Shown piece by piece: positions 7,518 to 14,428 of a stretch of DNA of 24,900 nt. This stretch comes from a virus. The first letter of the stretch is position 1; each line of letters opens with the position of its first letter. Location of the stretch: positions 1 through 24,900 of the IMG/VR virus record IMGVR_UViG_3300049727_000022; one strand, 5' to 3'. Below the pieces are notes generated by a model. That model had not been told where the DNA came from and did no database searches. It saw only the letters and a program-made list of their open reading frames with translations. The position numbers and the translations under genes are program-made.

Positions 7518-7801
7518 GGCGTCACCACGAACGTCTGCGTGCCCTCGGTGAATATCAGCGTCGATCCCGAGAAGTATCCGGCCACAAGCGAGATCGGGTA
7601 GCCAGCCGGAGAGGCAACCATCGGCGTATTGACGATGAGGTTTCCGCTCTGATCCGCAACTTGCAGATACCAACGCTGGCCGAACGTGTTCCACAGCACG
7701 GTGCAATTATAGGTCGCCGTGCCCAGCGCGCTATCGGTCAGCGTAGCCTGAAACTGGAAAGGTTCTGTCGCTGTCGGGGAAAAAGGCGTAACCGTGCTCA
7801 T
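7514..7801 (-). CDS. Small baseplate plug-like protein (DUF6983-like)
   Basis: A 95-residue protein from ATG 7801, chosen because it overlaps the upstream stop as ATGA. The sequence FQFQATLTDSALGTATYNC, VLWNTFGQRWYLQVADQSGN and SLVAGYFSGSTLIF matches a family of about 100-residue phage proteins placed just ahead of the hub. In that family a compact beta barrel carries a WN...GRWYLxIxDxxG signature. I associate it with DUF6983, a baseplate plug type, from memory only. The product probably closes the tube end above the hub. It is translationally coupled to both neighbours by 4-base overlaps. Confidence 0.65.
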   Translation of the reverse strand: MSTVTPFSPTATEPFQFQATLTDSALGTATYNCTVLWNTFGQRWYLQVADQSGNLIVNTPMVASPAGYPISLVAGYFSGSTLIFTEGTQTFVVTP

Positions 7802-8562
7802 GCCGAAGCAACCGTGTTGGCTGGCGACCCAGGCGCAAGGTATGGCAACGAAGAGGGGGCTGTGTTGGTGCCCGCCGTCGAGCCGCCGGATGGAATCGAG
7901 CTGCCGGTCAAGCTCGGAGGTTGGCCGACAGAGGCGGACGCGCCCGAGTAACTCGGCTGCCCGGTGATCTGCGTCCCATTGCTCAATTTCGACATCAGCG
8001 TATTCTGCGCGGCCTGCGCGGCTTGCAGCGTAAGCAATGGCTTGCGGAAGTCGATCTGGTAGGCATTCTGCGCCTGCTTGCTCTCTGACGACGACACATC
8101 GACCATCCGAATGCGCACCAAGTCTGTGTAGAAAAACTTGGGCGTAACGTAGGTGTAGGTGCCGCCGAGCGAGTCGTGCTGATTCATCGCAGAGGCGAGC
8201 GCGGTCATGATCGCAGTCGATGTGGCATACCCACCCGCATCGCGCACCGGGCACATCATCAGACAGGAGACAACCAGCGGATTGGCGATGATCGCATTGC
8301 CTGCCACGGCCTGATTGGCGAAGGGGTATTCGCCGATCACATTCTCGCCGAGCGTGGCGCCGGGAAGCGGGATGAAGTTGGCGAAGTAGTCATCCAGGCT
8401 GGCCGGACCCCCACTCGACAGCAACCCAGACGGGAAACTGCTCGACTCGGTGATCTGCGTGATCGGCATCACGCCGCCGGGGATATTCTGGGCAATACCG
8501 CCACAGAATACGATTGGCGCCAGTTGGTAGCTGAGAATCCACTGAGCGGTTCCGGGGCTCAT
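7798..8562 (-). CDS. Tail or baseplate protein following the tape measure, function uncertain
   Basis: A 254-residue protein, ATG one base after the tape-measure stop. Residues about 10-35 (LSYQLAPIVFCGGIAQNIPG, GVMPITQITE) and 125-185 (HDSLGGTYTYVTPKFFYTDL, RIRMVDVSS, QNAYQIDFRKPLLT) are conserved-looking blocks of a phage family that I recognise by position but whose structure I cannot name. The last 55 residues are Ser/Gly/Pro/Thr rich (SSIPSGGSTAGTNTAPSS) and probably disordered. Its place between tape measure and plug/hub suggests a distal tail or baseplate-initiation role, like DNA-circulation or Dit-type proteins. That assignment is inference. Confidence 0.65.
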   Translation of the reverse strand: MSPGTAQWILSYQLAPIVFCGGIAQNIPGGVMPITQITESSSFPSGLLSSGGPASLDDYFANFIPLPGATLGENVIGEYPFANQAVAGNAIIANPLVVSCLMMCPVRDAGGYATSTAIMTALASAMNQHDSLGGTYTYVTPKFFYTDLVRIRMVDVSSSESKQAQNAYQIDFRKPLLTLQAAQAAQNTLMSKLSNGTQITGQPSYSGASASVGQPPSLTGSSIPSGGSTAGTNTAPSSLPYLAPGSPANTVASA

Positions 8563-8563
8563 G

Positions 8564-10261
8564 TTACGTCGCCAACTGAGCGGCGGTCACGGTCGCGTTG
8601 CCGCCGGTATTGTTGCGAATGTCAACCTGGGTGCGGCTATTGCGGAACTTCTGCTGATAGGCGCCCGTATCGCCGCCCGCGCCTAAGATCTTCTTTAGAT
8701 AGCCGTGCGTTTCGCTTGGCATGCGTGGGTCATCAAGCCAGCTACGTCCGTATTTACGCGCATATGCCATTGCCTCATTGACGTGACGAGGCCCCCAATT
8801 GTATGCGGCAAGCACCTTTTGTAAATCAGACCCATATACCTTCATGTAATGGCTGAGTTCGTTTTGCGCGACTTCCCAAGACTGCTTGCGGTCCATCGGG
8901 TTGGTCTGTCCACCTGTCGCGAAATCATGCCAGGCATCCGGCGTGATCTGCATCCACCCTGCCGCGCCAGCCCGAGACGTCGAGAGGTCGTGCCCGTGCG
9001 ACGATTCTGCGCCCTCGACGGCATACAGCAGGTCGCCCCAGGAGCGGAATGTGCCGCTCTCCCCTGGACGAAAGCTCATCGGGGTAAATCCCTGCGACAA
9101 ACCAGGCACTATCGGGTAGGCGTGAAATGGCTTGGGAATCATCCACGACCAATCATCGTTGGCGTGCGAGCCTGTATAGTTCCCATAATATGGAAACGCC
9201 TTAGTGCCTCCCGTGGAACTATTCGGAAGTACAGGCTCTCCGTGACCAGGCAACACAGACCATACCCACTTAGCAAATTCACCAATCGCCCGAGCGGCTT
9301 CGCCAACGTGGGTCACAAATTCGCTGATGTCCTGCTTAAATTGTGGCGTTCCAACATAGCTCGCGAAGTGTCCCAGCGCGTCCGAGAGCGAGTCTATCCA
9401 GTGAGCGACTTCCGGGTTCTTGGCAAAGGCGTCGAACACGCCAACAAACGCCTCAGACAACTTCTTGATCTGGGGCGCGAGCGGCGTCAAGGCGCGAATC
9501 AAGCTGGTCTCAATCGCCATCCCGGCAAAGTGAAGCTGGACTTGTAGGCCCTGCCACGCCTTCTGCTGCTCCTTCGTCAGTTCCAGCTCGCGGCGCCGCG
9601 CCTGATATTCCCGCTGATACCCGGCAATCTCGGCGGCCGGGGTGTGCTTGTAGCGCTCGAAGTCTTCGAGCGTGATGAACTGATCGAGATGACGCGCCTT
9701 CAAAACCTGCGCCATCATGCTTTCCGGCGTCTGGTCGGCAATCTTCTTGAGCGCGTTTACCAACGAATCAGCGACCTGGCCGGTGTCCTTGCCGCGTATG
9801 TCGCTCTCGCTCAGCCCAGCGCCGTACAGGCCGGGGCGCAGCGTAACGTCGTGCATGGCAGCATTGACCGCGCCCAGGAACTGACCAGGATCGGACAATC
9901 TGCCGAAGGTGGCTGCGAATCCGCGTTGCTCCCCTGGTGTGATGTTCTGGCCGAGCGCATTGCGCCGCTGGTTGCCGGCGGCAATCGCGAGCCGGTCGAT
10001 GCCCCACAAGCTGCCGACCCCAAGCAGTCCCGAGATGATGCCACCAATCTCAGCCCAGCGCAGCAGCGAGCGTGTGGCGCTGGCGATGTTTCCCGCCATC
10101 GTCTTGGTGTGATGGGAAACACTGGCCCACATCCGGACCGCATTAGCCGACACGCCCACAAAGCTGGTGCTGACCTCTTTCGTGCCTGCGCGGACGGCCT
10201 TGACCTGCTCCTCGAATGCCGTGAAGGATTCGCGGAACTTGTCGAACGCCGCCGTGTCCAT
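8564..10261 (-). CDS. Tail tape measure protein with C-terminal lytic transglycosylase domain
   Basis: A 565-residue protein. Residues 1-70 form an amphipathic helix region, 71-97 a hydrophobic segment (EIGGIISGLLGVGSLWGIDR), 200-340 long helices with a charged stretch (YQREYQARRRELELTKEQQK). Residues about 405-500 form a soluble lytic transglycosylase-like domain: AVEGAESSHG with probable catalytic E419, then AAGWMQITPDAW and VLAAYNWGPRHV. The domain would cut peptidoglycan during DNA entry, while the helical part sets tail length; 565 residues implies a short tail. Position right after the tail chaperone pair and before the baseplate genes supports the call. No Shine-Dalgarno sequence is evident before ATG 10261. 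The ATG is in the same frame as the T extension and lies 12 codons after its stop, so translation may depend on coupling. Confidence 0.88.
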   Translation of the reverse strand: MDTAAFDKFRESFTAFEEQVKAVRAGTKEVSTSFVGVSANAVRMWASVSHHTKTMAGNIASATRSLLRWAEIGGIISGLLGVGSLWGIDRLAIAAGNQRRNALGQNITPGEQRGFAATFGRLSDPGQFLGAVNAAMHDVTLRPGLYGAGLSESDIRGKDTGQVADSLVNALKKIADQTPESMMAQVLKARHLDQFITLEDFERYKHTPAAEIAGYQREYQARRRELELTKEQQKAWQGLQVQLHFAGMAIETSLIRALTPLAPQIKKLSEAFVGVFDAFAKNPEVAHWIDSLSDALGHFASYVGTPQFKQDISEFVTHVGEAARAIGEFAKWVWSVLPGHGEPVLPNSSTGGTKAFPYYGNYTGSHANDDWSWMIPKPFHAYPIVPGLSQGFTPMSFRPGESGTFRSWGDLLYAVEGAESSHGHDLSTSRAGAAGWMQITPDAWHDFATGGQTNPMDRKQSWEVAQNELSHYMKVYGSDLQKVLAAYNWGPRHVNEAMAYARKYGRSWLDDPRMPSETHGYLKKILGAGGDTGAYQQKFRNSRTQVDIRNNTGGNATVTAAQLAT

Positions 10262-10297
10262 GTCAATGGAAACTATTGGCCGAATAGCGATGACACA

Positions 10298-10456
10298 TCA
10301 CCTCGGTGTTAGTGCTCTTGCCAGCCCGGCGACTATATGACGACAGCGGAACTCGGCAGCGCTGGTCCAGTCCCACTCGCAGTCCTCGGCAAGCTCTCGG
10401 AAGCCTGGGCCTGCGAGCCAGTCGAATATTGAGGCAATCAGGTGGGCGCCGTTCCC
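10298..10456 (-). CDS. Probable frameshifted extension (T part) of the tail assembly chaperone
   Basis: In the -1 frame relative to the chaperone gene, an open frame covers its last codons and then continues to a stop at 10298. It encodes LIASIFDWLAGPGFRELAED, then WDWTSAAEFRCRHIVAGL. This looks like real protein and has no start codon of its own at the proper place. This is the lambda G/GT layout: a short protein, a -1 frameshift near its end, an extension, then the tape measure. The best slip point I see is GGGAAC at 10456-10451 (CAG GGA ACG in the chaperone frame), where the P-site Gly codon re-pairs well but the A-site codon does not. A shift there gives a product of about 243 residues. 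Confidence 0.55.
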   Translation of the reverse strand, partial: GNGAHLIASIFDWLAGPGFRELAEDCEWDWTSAAEFRCRHIVAGLARALTPR

Positions 10457-11028
10457 TGCACCAGGATGGTCGCCGCCGGCTGTGCAGCCGTCTCGCCAGA
10501 AGGAGCGGTCGCGGTCGATGTCGGCAATGAAGCGATCCACTCCGTAGGCTGCAACGGCGATCTTACCGCACCCCAGAGTTCGGTAGCGGTCTTCAGGAGT
10601 CCGTCGCGGGTCTGCTTCGGACTCACATGCCAGACGGCAATAAAAAACAGCGAGGCGTTCGCCGCCTCTATCGCGTCCTCCGGGTCCAGGAGTTTACTGT
10701 CCAGGGCTTGCTGTAGCGGCAGCGTTTGCCATCCGGTCTTGGTGGCCAGGATCACGCTCGACATCCGCCCAATCTCGTTGAGCAGCGGAGCCGAGATCGT
10801 CGAGCCGTCACTATCGGGCGCAAGCGCGGCGGCGGCGTCCTTGAGAAACAGATGACCCATTCGCGCCGCGACCGGTCCCTCACTCAGCATCGTGTTGTAG
10901 GTCCGGATGAGCAGCCGGTAATTCATCTCAAAGGCGGCGGCGGAAATCGGGCGGGCATGGACGTAGGCGTAAACCGCGTCGCCGTGATAGAGAGGCACGA
11001 CGAAGTTCATATCCGGATTCAGTTGCAT
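10438..11028 (-). CDS. Tail assembly chaperone (G-like)
   Basis: A 196-residue, helix-rich protein between tube and tape measure, the fixed position of the G-type chaperone that coats the tape measure during tail assembly. Visible blocks are YHGDAVYAYVHARPISAAAF, LIRTYNTMLSEG, GHLFLKDAAAALAPD, SAPLLNEIGRMSSVILAT and a Trp-containing helix near the C-terminus, followed by a Thr/Ala/Pro-rich tail (about 168-196) of the kind that overlaps the T frame. ATG 11028 has a weak GAGCGAGG ahead of it. The 130-base spacer upstream is strongly structured. Sequence similarity alone would not identify it; the call rests on order plus the overlapping -1 frame. Confidence 0.7.
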   Translation of the reverse strand: MQLNPDMNFVVPLYHGDAVYAYVHARPISAAAFEMNYRLLIRTYNTMLSEGPVAARMGHLFLKDAAAALAPDSDGSTISAPLLNEIGRMSSVILATKTGWQTLPLQQALDSKLLDPEDAIEAANASLFFIAVWHVSPKQTRDGLLKTATELWGAVRSPLQPTEWIASLPTSTATAPSGETAAQPAATILVQGTAPT

Positions 11029-11071
11029 GGCCTCGCTCTTGGGGTTTGGGGAATAGGCGTTTCTAGCCCGA

Positions 11072-11166
11072 ATTTTTAGCGTTGTAGGGGGGTCTATGGG
11101 TTTTTCGCTATCCCCCTATAGGGGAGGATTCGACGGCCCTAGAACCTCCCACAAACCGCTAAAAAT
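11072..11166. repeat. Inverted repeat structure between tube and chaperone genes
   Basis: A perfect 10-bp inverted repeat (ATTTTTAGCG at 11072-11081, CGCTAAAAAT at 11157-11166) begins at the tube stop codon. It continues inward as an imperfect stem to about 11093 and 11145. Between the arms lies a perfect 12-bp palindrome, CCCCTATAGGGG (11113-11124). Neither strand shows a run of T after the outer stem, so this is not a standard intrinsic terminator. An RNA structure limiting expression of the chaperone relative to the abundant tube protein, or a processing site, is possible. It is the longest structured non-coding stretch in the tail block. Confidence 0.6.
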
Positions 11167-11596
11167 AGAGGGCAGAGTTGACCTGGTAGGTACCGCCGAT
11201 CTCGACCGGGAAGTCAGCGTCGGCGCCGCTAAAGTCCAGGTTGCCGGTGCCCTCGATGGCGGAGTTCGAGAAGAAGTAGGGCTGAAGCGTCGCCGCATCC
11301 GGACGAACCACGCAATCACCGAGCAGGGTCAACAGTTCCTGCTGGTTCTTGTAGAGGTTCGCCAGGTACTGCGACTTGATCAGGTGCATCGTCATCGTCA
11401 CGGCGAGGTAAGGCTCGGGCGAGGTGACGCGACCAGTCATGGTGTCGAGAAAAACGGTCGACTTGCCGGTGAAGGTGACGCTGATCCCGCGCTTGCCGAG
11501 GAACGAGGATGTCACCGACAGAACGCCGAAGAGCGGGAAGATCACGCTGGCCCGAAGGCGATTTATAGTTCCCTGCGGGGTGGGGATGATTGCCAT
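11159..11596 (-). CDS. Tail tube protein
   Basis: A 145-residue protein starting MAIIPTPQGTINRLRASVIF. The composition suits a tube monomer: beta-rich, with TSSFLGKRGISVTFTGKSTV, a DTMTGRVTSPEPYLAVTMTM segment, then HLIKSQYLANLYKNQQELLT and a closing strand EIGGTYQVNSALYF. Proteins of this size and pattern follow the sheath gene in related myoviruses and form the inner tail tube. Here an HNH endonuclease gene separates it from the sheath. AAAGG lies about 8 bases ahead of the ATG, and only 13 bases separate it from the endonuclease stop. Confidence 0.8.
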   Translation of the reverse strand: MAIIPTPQGTINRLRASVIFPLFGVLSVTSSFLGKRGISVTFTGKSTVFLDTMTGRVTSPEPYLAVTMTMHLIKSQYLANLYKNQQELLTLLGDCVVRPDAATLQPYFFSNSAIEGTGNLDFSGADADFPVEIGGTYQVNSALYF

Positions 11597-11609
11597 GTCT
11601 GGTGCCTTT

Positions 11610-12383
11610 CTAGAGTTGCATCACTTCTGCCAAAAAGGCAGCGGGGTGTTTATTCCGTTTTCGGGAATTGCATGACCGGCAAGTGATCTGGATATTCCCA
11701 TCTTCATGCGCGCCATCTAAGGATAATGGAATATAATGGTCCAACGAAAAACCACCATTCATTAAATCACAAAGGCAATAAGGGCACTTAGCTCCTTGCT
11801 CCGCCATCAAAAGAGGGATCAATCCCTTAGACAGTCTTCCGAGTTTCGTGTGCGCTCGCCTCTTGGCGCAGTATCCCAATAAGGTTTCTTTGTTGTCGGC
11901 TTCCCACGCCTTGCGCGACGATCGGTGGCGGCATCGGTTTATCGCCGTCCATTCTCTCATATACGCAGCGGCCTTAGATTTTGTTGCCTCCGGGTTCTTC
12001 CGCCGAGATCGTTTCAAACGCTCGTATGGTGGGTCTTTAGCATCAGATCTAGCTCGCGCCGCTTTTACCTTGTCTGGGTTGGCCGCGCGCCATCGATCTT
12101 GATATACCTTGGTTTCTGGCTTGGCGTTAAATCGCGCGCGTCGCTCTCGAATGATATCAGGGTGCGCCCTTGCCCACAACGTGCTGTAGCCGCCCCGCGA
12201 TGCCTGCCAAGCCGCGCTCCGCAATCGGCTGCATTCTCGACACGATCCAGACTTTGTTGCCCTAGCTTCGATATGTCCGTTCTTGCATCTCTTCGCCGTA
12301 AAATAGTATCTCGATCCAGCGGCCTTTGCGGCTTTACGAGAGATTGGCAGGTCGGTAATATCGAGGGAAGCCATCTTGAGCAT
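11610..12383 (-). CDS. HNH homing endonuclease inserted between sheath and tube genes
   Basis: A 257-residue protein. The N-terminal zinc-finger-like part has C33-x2-GH37 and C48-x2-C51. Residues about 75-170 are strongly basic helices with a loosely repeated unit (RWRAANPDKVKAARAR, RSRRKNPEATKSKAAAYMRE) likely to contact DNA. The C-terminus is a classic HNH nuclease: C200-x2-C203, D215-H216 in FSLDHYIPLS, N230, then C235-x2-C238 and N239. Free-standing HNH genes between structural genes are usual selfish homing elements. The gene looks visibly richer in A+T than sheath or tube, in line with separate origin. The start is ATG 12383, or ATG 12374 three codons later; GCAGGA sits close upstream. 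Confidence 0.88.
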   Translation of the reverse strand: MLKMASLDITDLPISRKAAKAAGSRYYFTAKRCKNGHIEARATKSGSCRECSRLRSAAWQASRGGYSTLWARAHPDIIRERRARFNAKPETKVYQDRWRAANPDKVKAARARSDAKDPPYERLKRSRRKNPEATKSKAAAYMREWTAINRCRHRSSRKAWEADNKETLLGYCAKRRAHTKLGRLSKGLIPLLMAEQGAKCPYCLCDLMNGGFSLDHYIPLSLDGAHEDGNIQITCRSCNSRKRNKHPAAFLAEVMQL

Positions 12384-12438
12384 TCATCCTGCTTAGGTGG
12401 TCAGGGGTCGGTCGGCGTGGCAACGCCTTCCGGCCCCA

Positions 12439-12467
12439 CTTATATCAGTGACCCCCGATTAAAGCAA
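12439..12467 (-). promoter_or_regulatory. Candidate sigma70-type extended -10 promoter for the HNH endonuclease gene
   Basis: On the minus strand TTGCTT (12467-12462), a 17-base spacer and TATAAG (12444-12439) are preceded by TGA, so the -10 is extended (TGnTATAAG). The predicted start near 12432 leaves a leader of about 50 bases with a small GGCGT/ACGCC hairpin before ATG 12383. It lies in the 98-base gap after the sheath gene, the longest minus-strand gap beside an endonuclease. This is a visual match only. Confidence 0.5.
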
Positions 12468-12481
12468 GCCACGTCATTATG

Positions 12482-14398
12482 CTACCCAACAAATTGGGTA
12501 GCCTGCAAGTTGATCGTGATGTTGTCGAACCCTCGCAGCGGGGTGAAGCTGACCGCATAACCGGCGTACTGCCCGGTTTTGTAGTCACTCGGACTCGCTG
12601 CGAAGTAGGTCGCGGCAGGCACCGCATTGACGACTGCCTGTCCATCGTAGACGCCGTTGCCGCTGTTGATTGCGAACGCTGGGCCGCTAAGTTCGGTCTG
12701 CGCGAGCGTGCCGTAGATGATGCCGAAGGTGATGCCGGAAGTGATCGTCGAAGCCACGACGCCCTGACCGCTATTGATCCCGTCCTGGTCCAGGTAGAGC
12801 GGGTTCTGCGGGTTGTTGGAGCCGTTGATCACGAAGTTCGACAGGTCCAGGTTGGCGTTGATGTTGAGCCAATCGATGCCCCACCACCAGTTCACAGCAT
12901 TGCCGTCGAGGAAATTGCCTCCGTAGGCGATGGTGTTGCTCAGGCCGCCCTCGGCGCCGGTCCCGACGACCTCGATATTCGCATTGAGCAAGGTCGTCAG
13001 CAGTGAGTTGTTGCCCTGCACCGGGAATGGTGTCACGCCGTAGATGAACGAGTAGTTGTAGGGCGTCACGCGATTGCTCGAGGACGGCGCGTAGTTGAGC
13101 GTCACCCACCAGCCGGCGGCGCGGCTGAACTCGGTCGATGCGACGCCCGCCGACGCATACTGGCTCATCACCAGCGTGCCCAGCAGGGTCTCGGCGCCGA
13201 TGGCAGCTGGTACTGAGAAGACCAGCGAGTTGGTCGCGGTCGTCGTGCCCGCTAGCCACCAACTGTTGTATGCGGCCGGCAGACAGCCCGCGATCTGGAA
13301 CCATTGCCCCGGCGACACGCCGTGATTGCTGGTGGTAGTCGCGGTGACGGTGCCGCCGGTGCTCGCAACCAAGGTGCCGAGAACCGACTCGGCTCCGGGA
13401 TTGGTGGCGAGCGCGTAGATCAGCGTCTCGGCCGTCGTGCCCGCAAGAGCCACGAAAGTGCCGTTATATCCAGCAGGCGTGCATCCAGAAATAGAGAACG
13501 TGTTGCCTGGCAAGACACCGTGGTTGCTGGTGGTCGTCGCGGTAACGGTGCCGCCGTTTTTCGCCGCCCAGGAAATTGCGGTCAGGACGTTCGCACCCCA
13601 GGCCGCCGCATAGGAGATCGCGGTCAGGACGTTCGCTGGCCAGACCGCATACGCGGGAGCCTCGATCAACGCCTTCACGCACTTCATCTGCGCTGTATAG
13701 GCGGTCCAGGTCGCCAGCGTGGTCGTGGTCCAGAAGTAGGTCAGCGCGGTGGTGTTCTCAAAACTGGCCAGCAGGTTGAGATACGCCGGATCGGCATCCC
13801 AATACTTCGGCACCAGGTAGCTGTAGAAGCCCCAGAAGTTGTTACCCTGGTTGACACCCGGCGGGTTGGCCGCGATCCAATTGTTGAGGAAGGCGCAGCC
13901 GTCAGCGGTATTGCCGGGGCCGAGTTCCAGCACATAGCACGCCGTATTGGAACCCTGCGCGAAGAAGGTCGTGTTCATCTTCGCCAACTCGACCGCGCTG
14001 CGGGTCGTGTAGGTGATCGTGGTGCTGATGTCGGGCGAAGTCGTGCCGGACGGCACCGCGTAGGTGAAGGCGCTGGTCGTGGTGACGTGGCACAAGAAAG
14101 TGCCGTTGTAAGCGGTGTAGGTCGCCCCGGCGATGACCAGCCATAGCGTGTCGCCAATCGGGAACCCATGCGCGGCGGTAGTCGTGCAGGTCGCCAGCCC
14201 GCCGGTCTGTGCCAGCGAGGTGACGGCCTTGGGCACAGCCAGGTACGGCGTCAGGCTGGCCAACTGCGTCAGTAGCGTGTTGGTGCCAGGGGAGGTGTTG
14301 GTGCCTCCCTGGCTCAGCATCGCACCCGTGGCCTGGAGAGTGTCAGGGCTGGGTGCCTGCGTCTCGGTAACATTTACGCTCACAATGGCGGGCATCAT
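12482..14398 (-). CDS. Tail sheath protein (DUF3383-like) with repeated inserted beta domains
   Basis: A 638-residue protein. The C-terminal third carries the blocks I associate with the DUF3383 sheath-like family: TPYNYSFIYGVTPFPVQGNN, LLNANIEVVGTGAEGG, GNFLDGNAVNWWWGIDWLN, NFVINGSNNPQNPLYLDQDG and FTPLRGFDNITINLQATQF. Sheath subunits surround the tube and contract to drive the spike. Residues about 66-131, 282-344 and 348-411 are three copies of a small domain (pattern HG..pG....I.G..p..YNGtf) not expected in a minimal sheath, which explains the large size. Residues 255-279 hold a 14-residue tandem repeat. AAGGAGAT 5 bases before ATG 14398 fixes the start. Confidence 0.85.
   Translation of the reverse strand: MMPAIVSVNVTETQAPSPDTLQATGAMLSQGGTNTSPGTNTLLTQLASLTPYLAVPKAVTSLAQTGGLATCTTTAAHGFPIGDTLWLVIAGATYTAYNGTFLCHVTTTSAFTYAVPSGTTSPDISTTITYTTRSAVELAKMNTTFFAQGSNTACYVLELGPGNTADGCAFLNNWIAANPPGVNQGNNFWGFYSYLVPKYWDADPAYLNLLASFENTTALTYFWTTTTLATWTAYTAQMKCVKALIEAPAYAVWPANVLTAISYAAAWGANVLTAISWAAKNGGTVTATTTSNHGVLPGNTFSISGCTPAGYNGTFVALAGTTAETLIYALATNPGAESVLGTLVASTGGTVTATTTSNHGVSPGQWFQIAGCLPAAYNSWWLAGTTTATNSLVFSVPAAIGAETLLGTLVMSQYASAGVASTEFSRAAGWWVTLNYAPSSSNRVTPYNYSFIYGVTPFPVQGNNSLLTTLLNANIEVVGTGAEGGLSNTIAYGGNFLDGNAVNWWWGIDWLNINANLDLSNFVINGSNNPQNPLYLDQDGINSGQGVVASTITSGITFGIIYGTLAQTELSGPAFAINSGNGVYDGQAVVNAVPAATYFAASPSDYKTGQYAGYAVSFTPLRGFDNITINLQATQFVG
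13166..13555 (-). repeat. Two adjacent copies of the inserted beta domain in the sheath gene
   Basis: Codons for residues 282-344 and 348-411 are diverged tandem copies. Both begin GGTVTATTTSNHGV, identical over 14 residues, and the DNA of that part (13555-13514 and 13357-13316) differs by only a few bases. The copies then diverge but keep ISGC/IAGC, the aYN motif and a closing GTLV. A third, more distant copy is at residues 66-131 of the same protein. Confidence 0.8.
13562..13636 (-). repeat. 42-bp tandem repeat in the sheath gene
   Basis: Residues 255-265 (ANVLTAISYAA) and 269-279 (ANVLTAISWAA) repeat with a 14-residue, 42-base period. The DNA units share a block ending in GTCAGGACGTTCGC on the plus strand, with flanking changes. 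It sits immediately before the second inserted domain, as though the insertion point itself was duplicated. Confidence 0.75.
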
Positions 14399-14428
14399 TG
14401 ATCTCCTTTTCTACCCAGCCCCATCAGG

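Noticed and set aside
7518-7706. Longer hub gene starting at ATG 7706
   Set aside because: It would lie inside the plug-like gene in another frame. GTG 7517 with GTGA coupling fits the operon and the family start better.
11627-11641. CTGCC-AAAAA-GGCAG hairpin near the end of the HNH gene as a terminator
   Set aside because: It is only a 5-bp stem inside the coding region and lacks a following T run.
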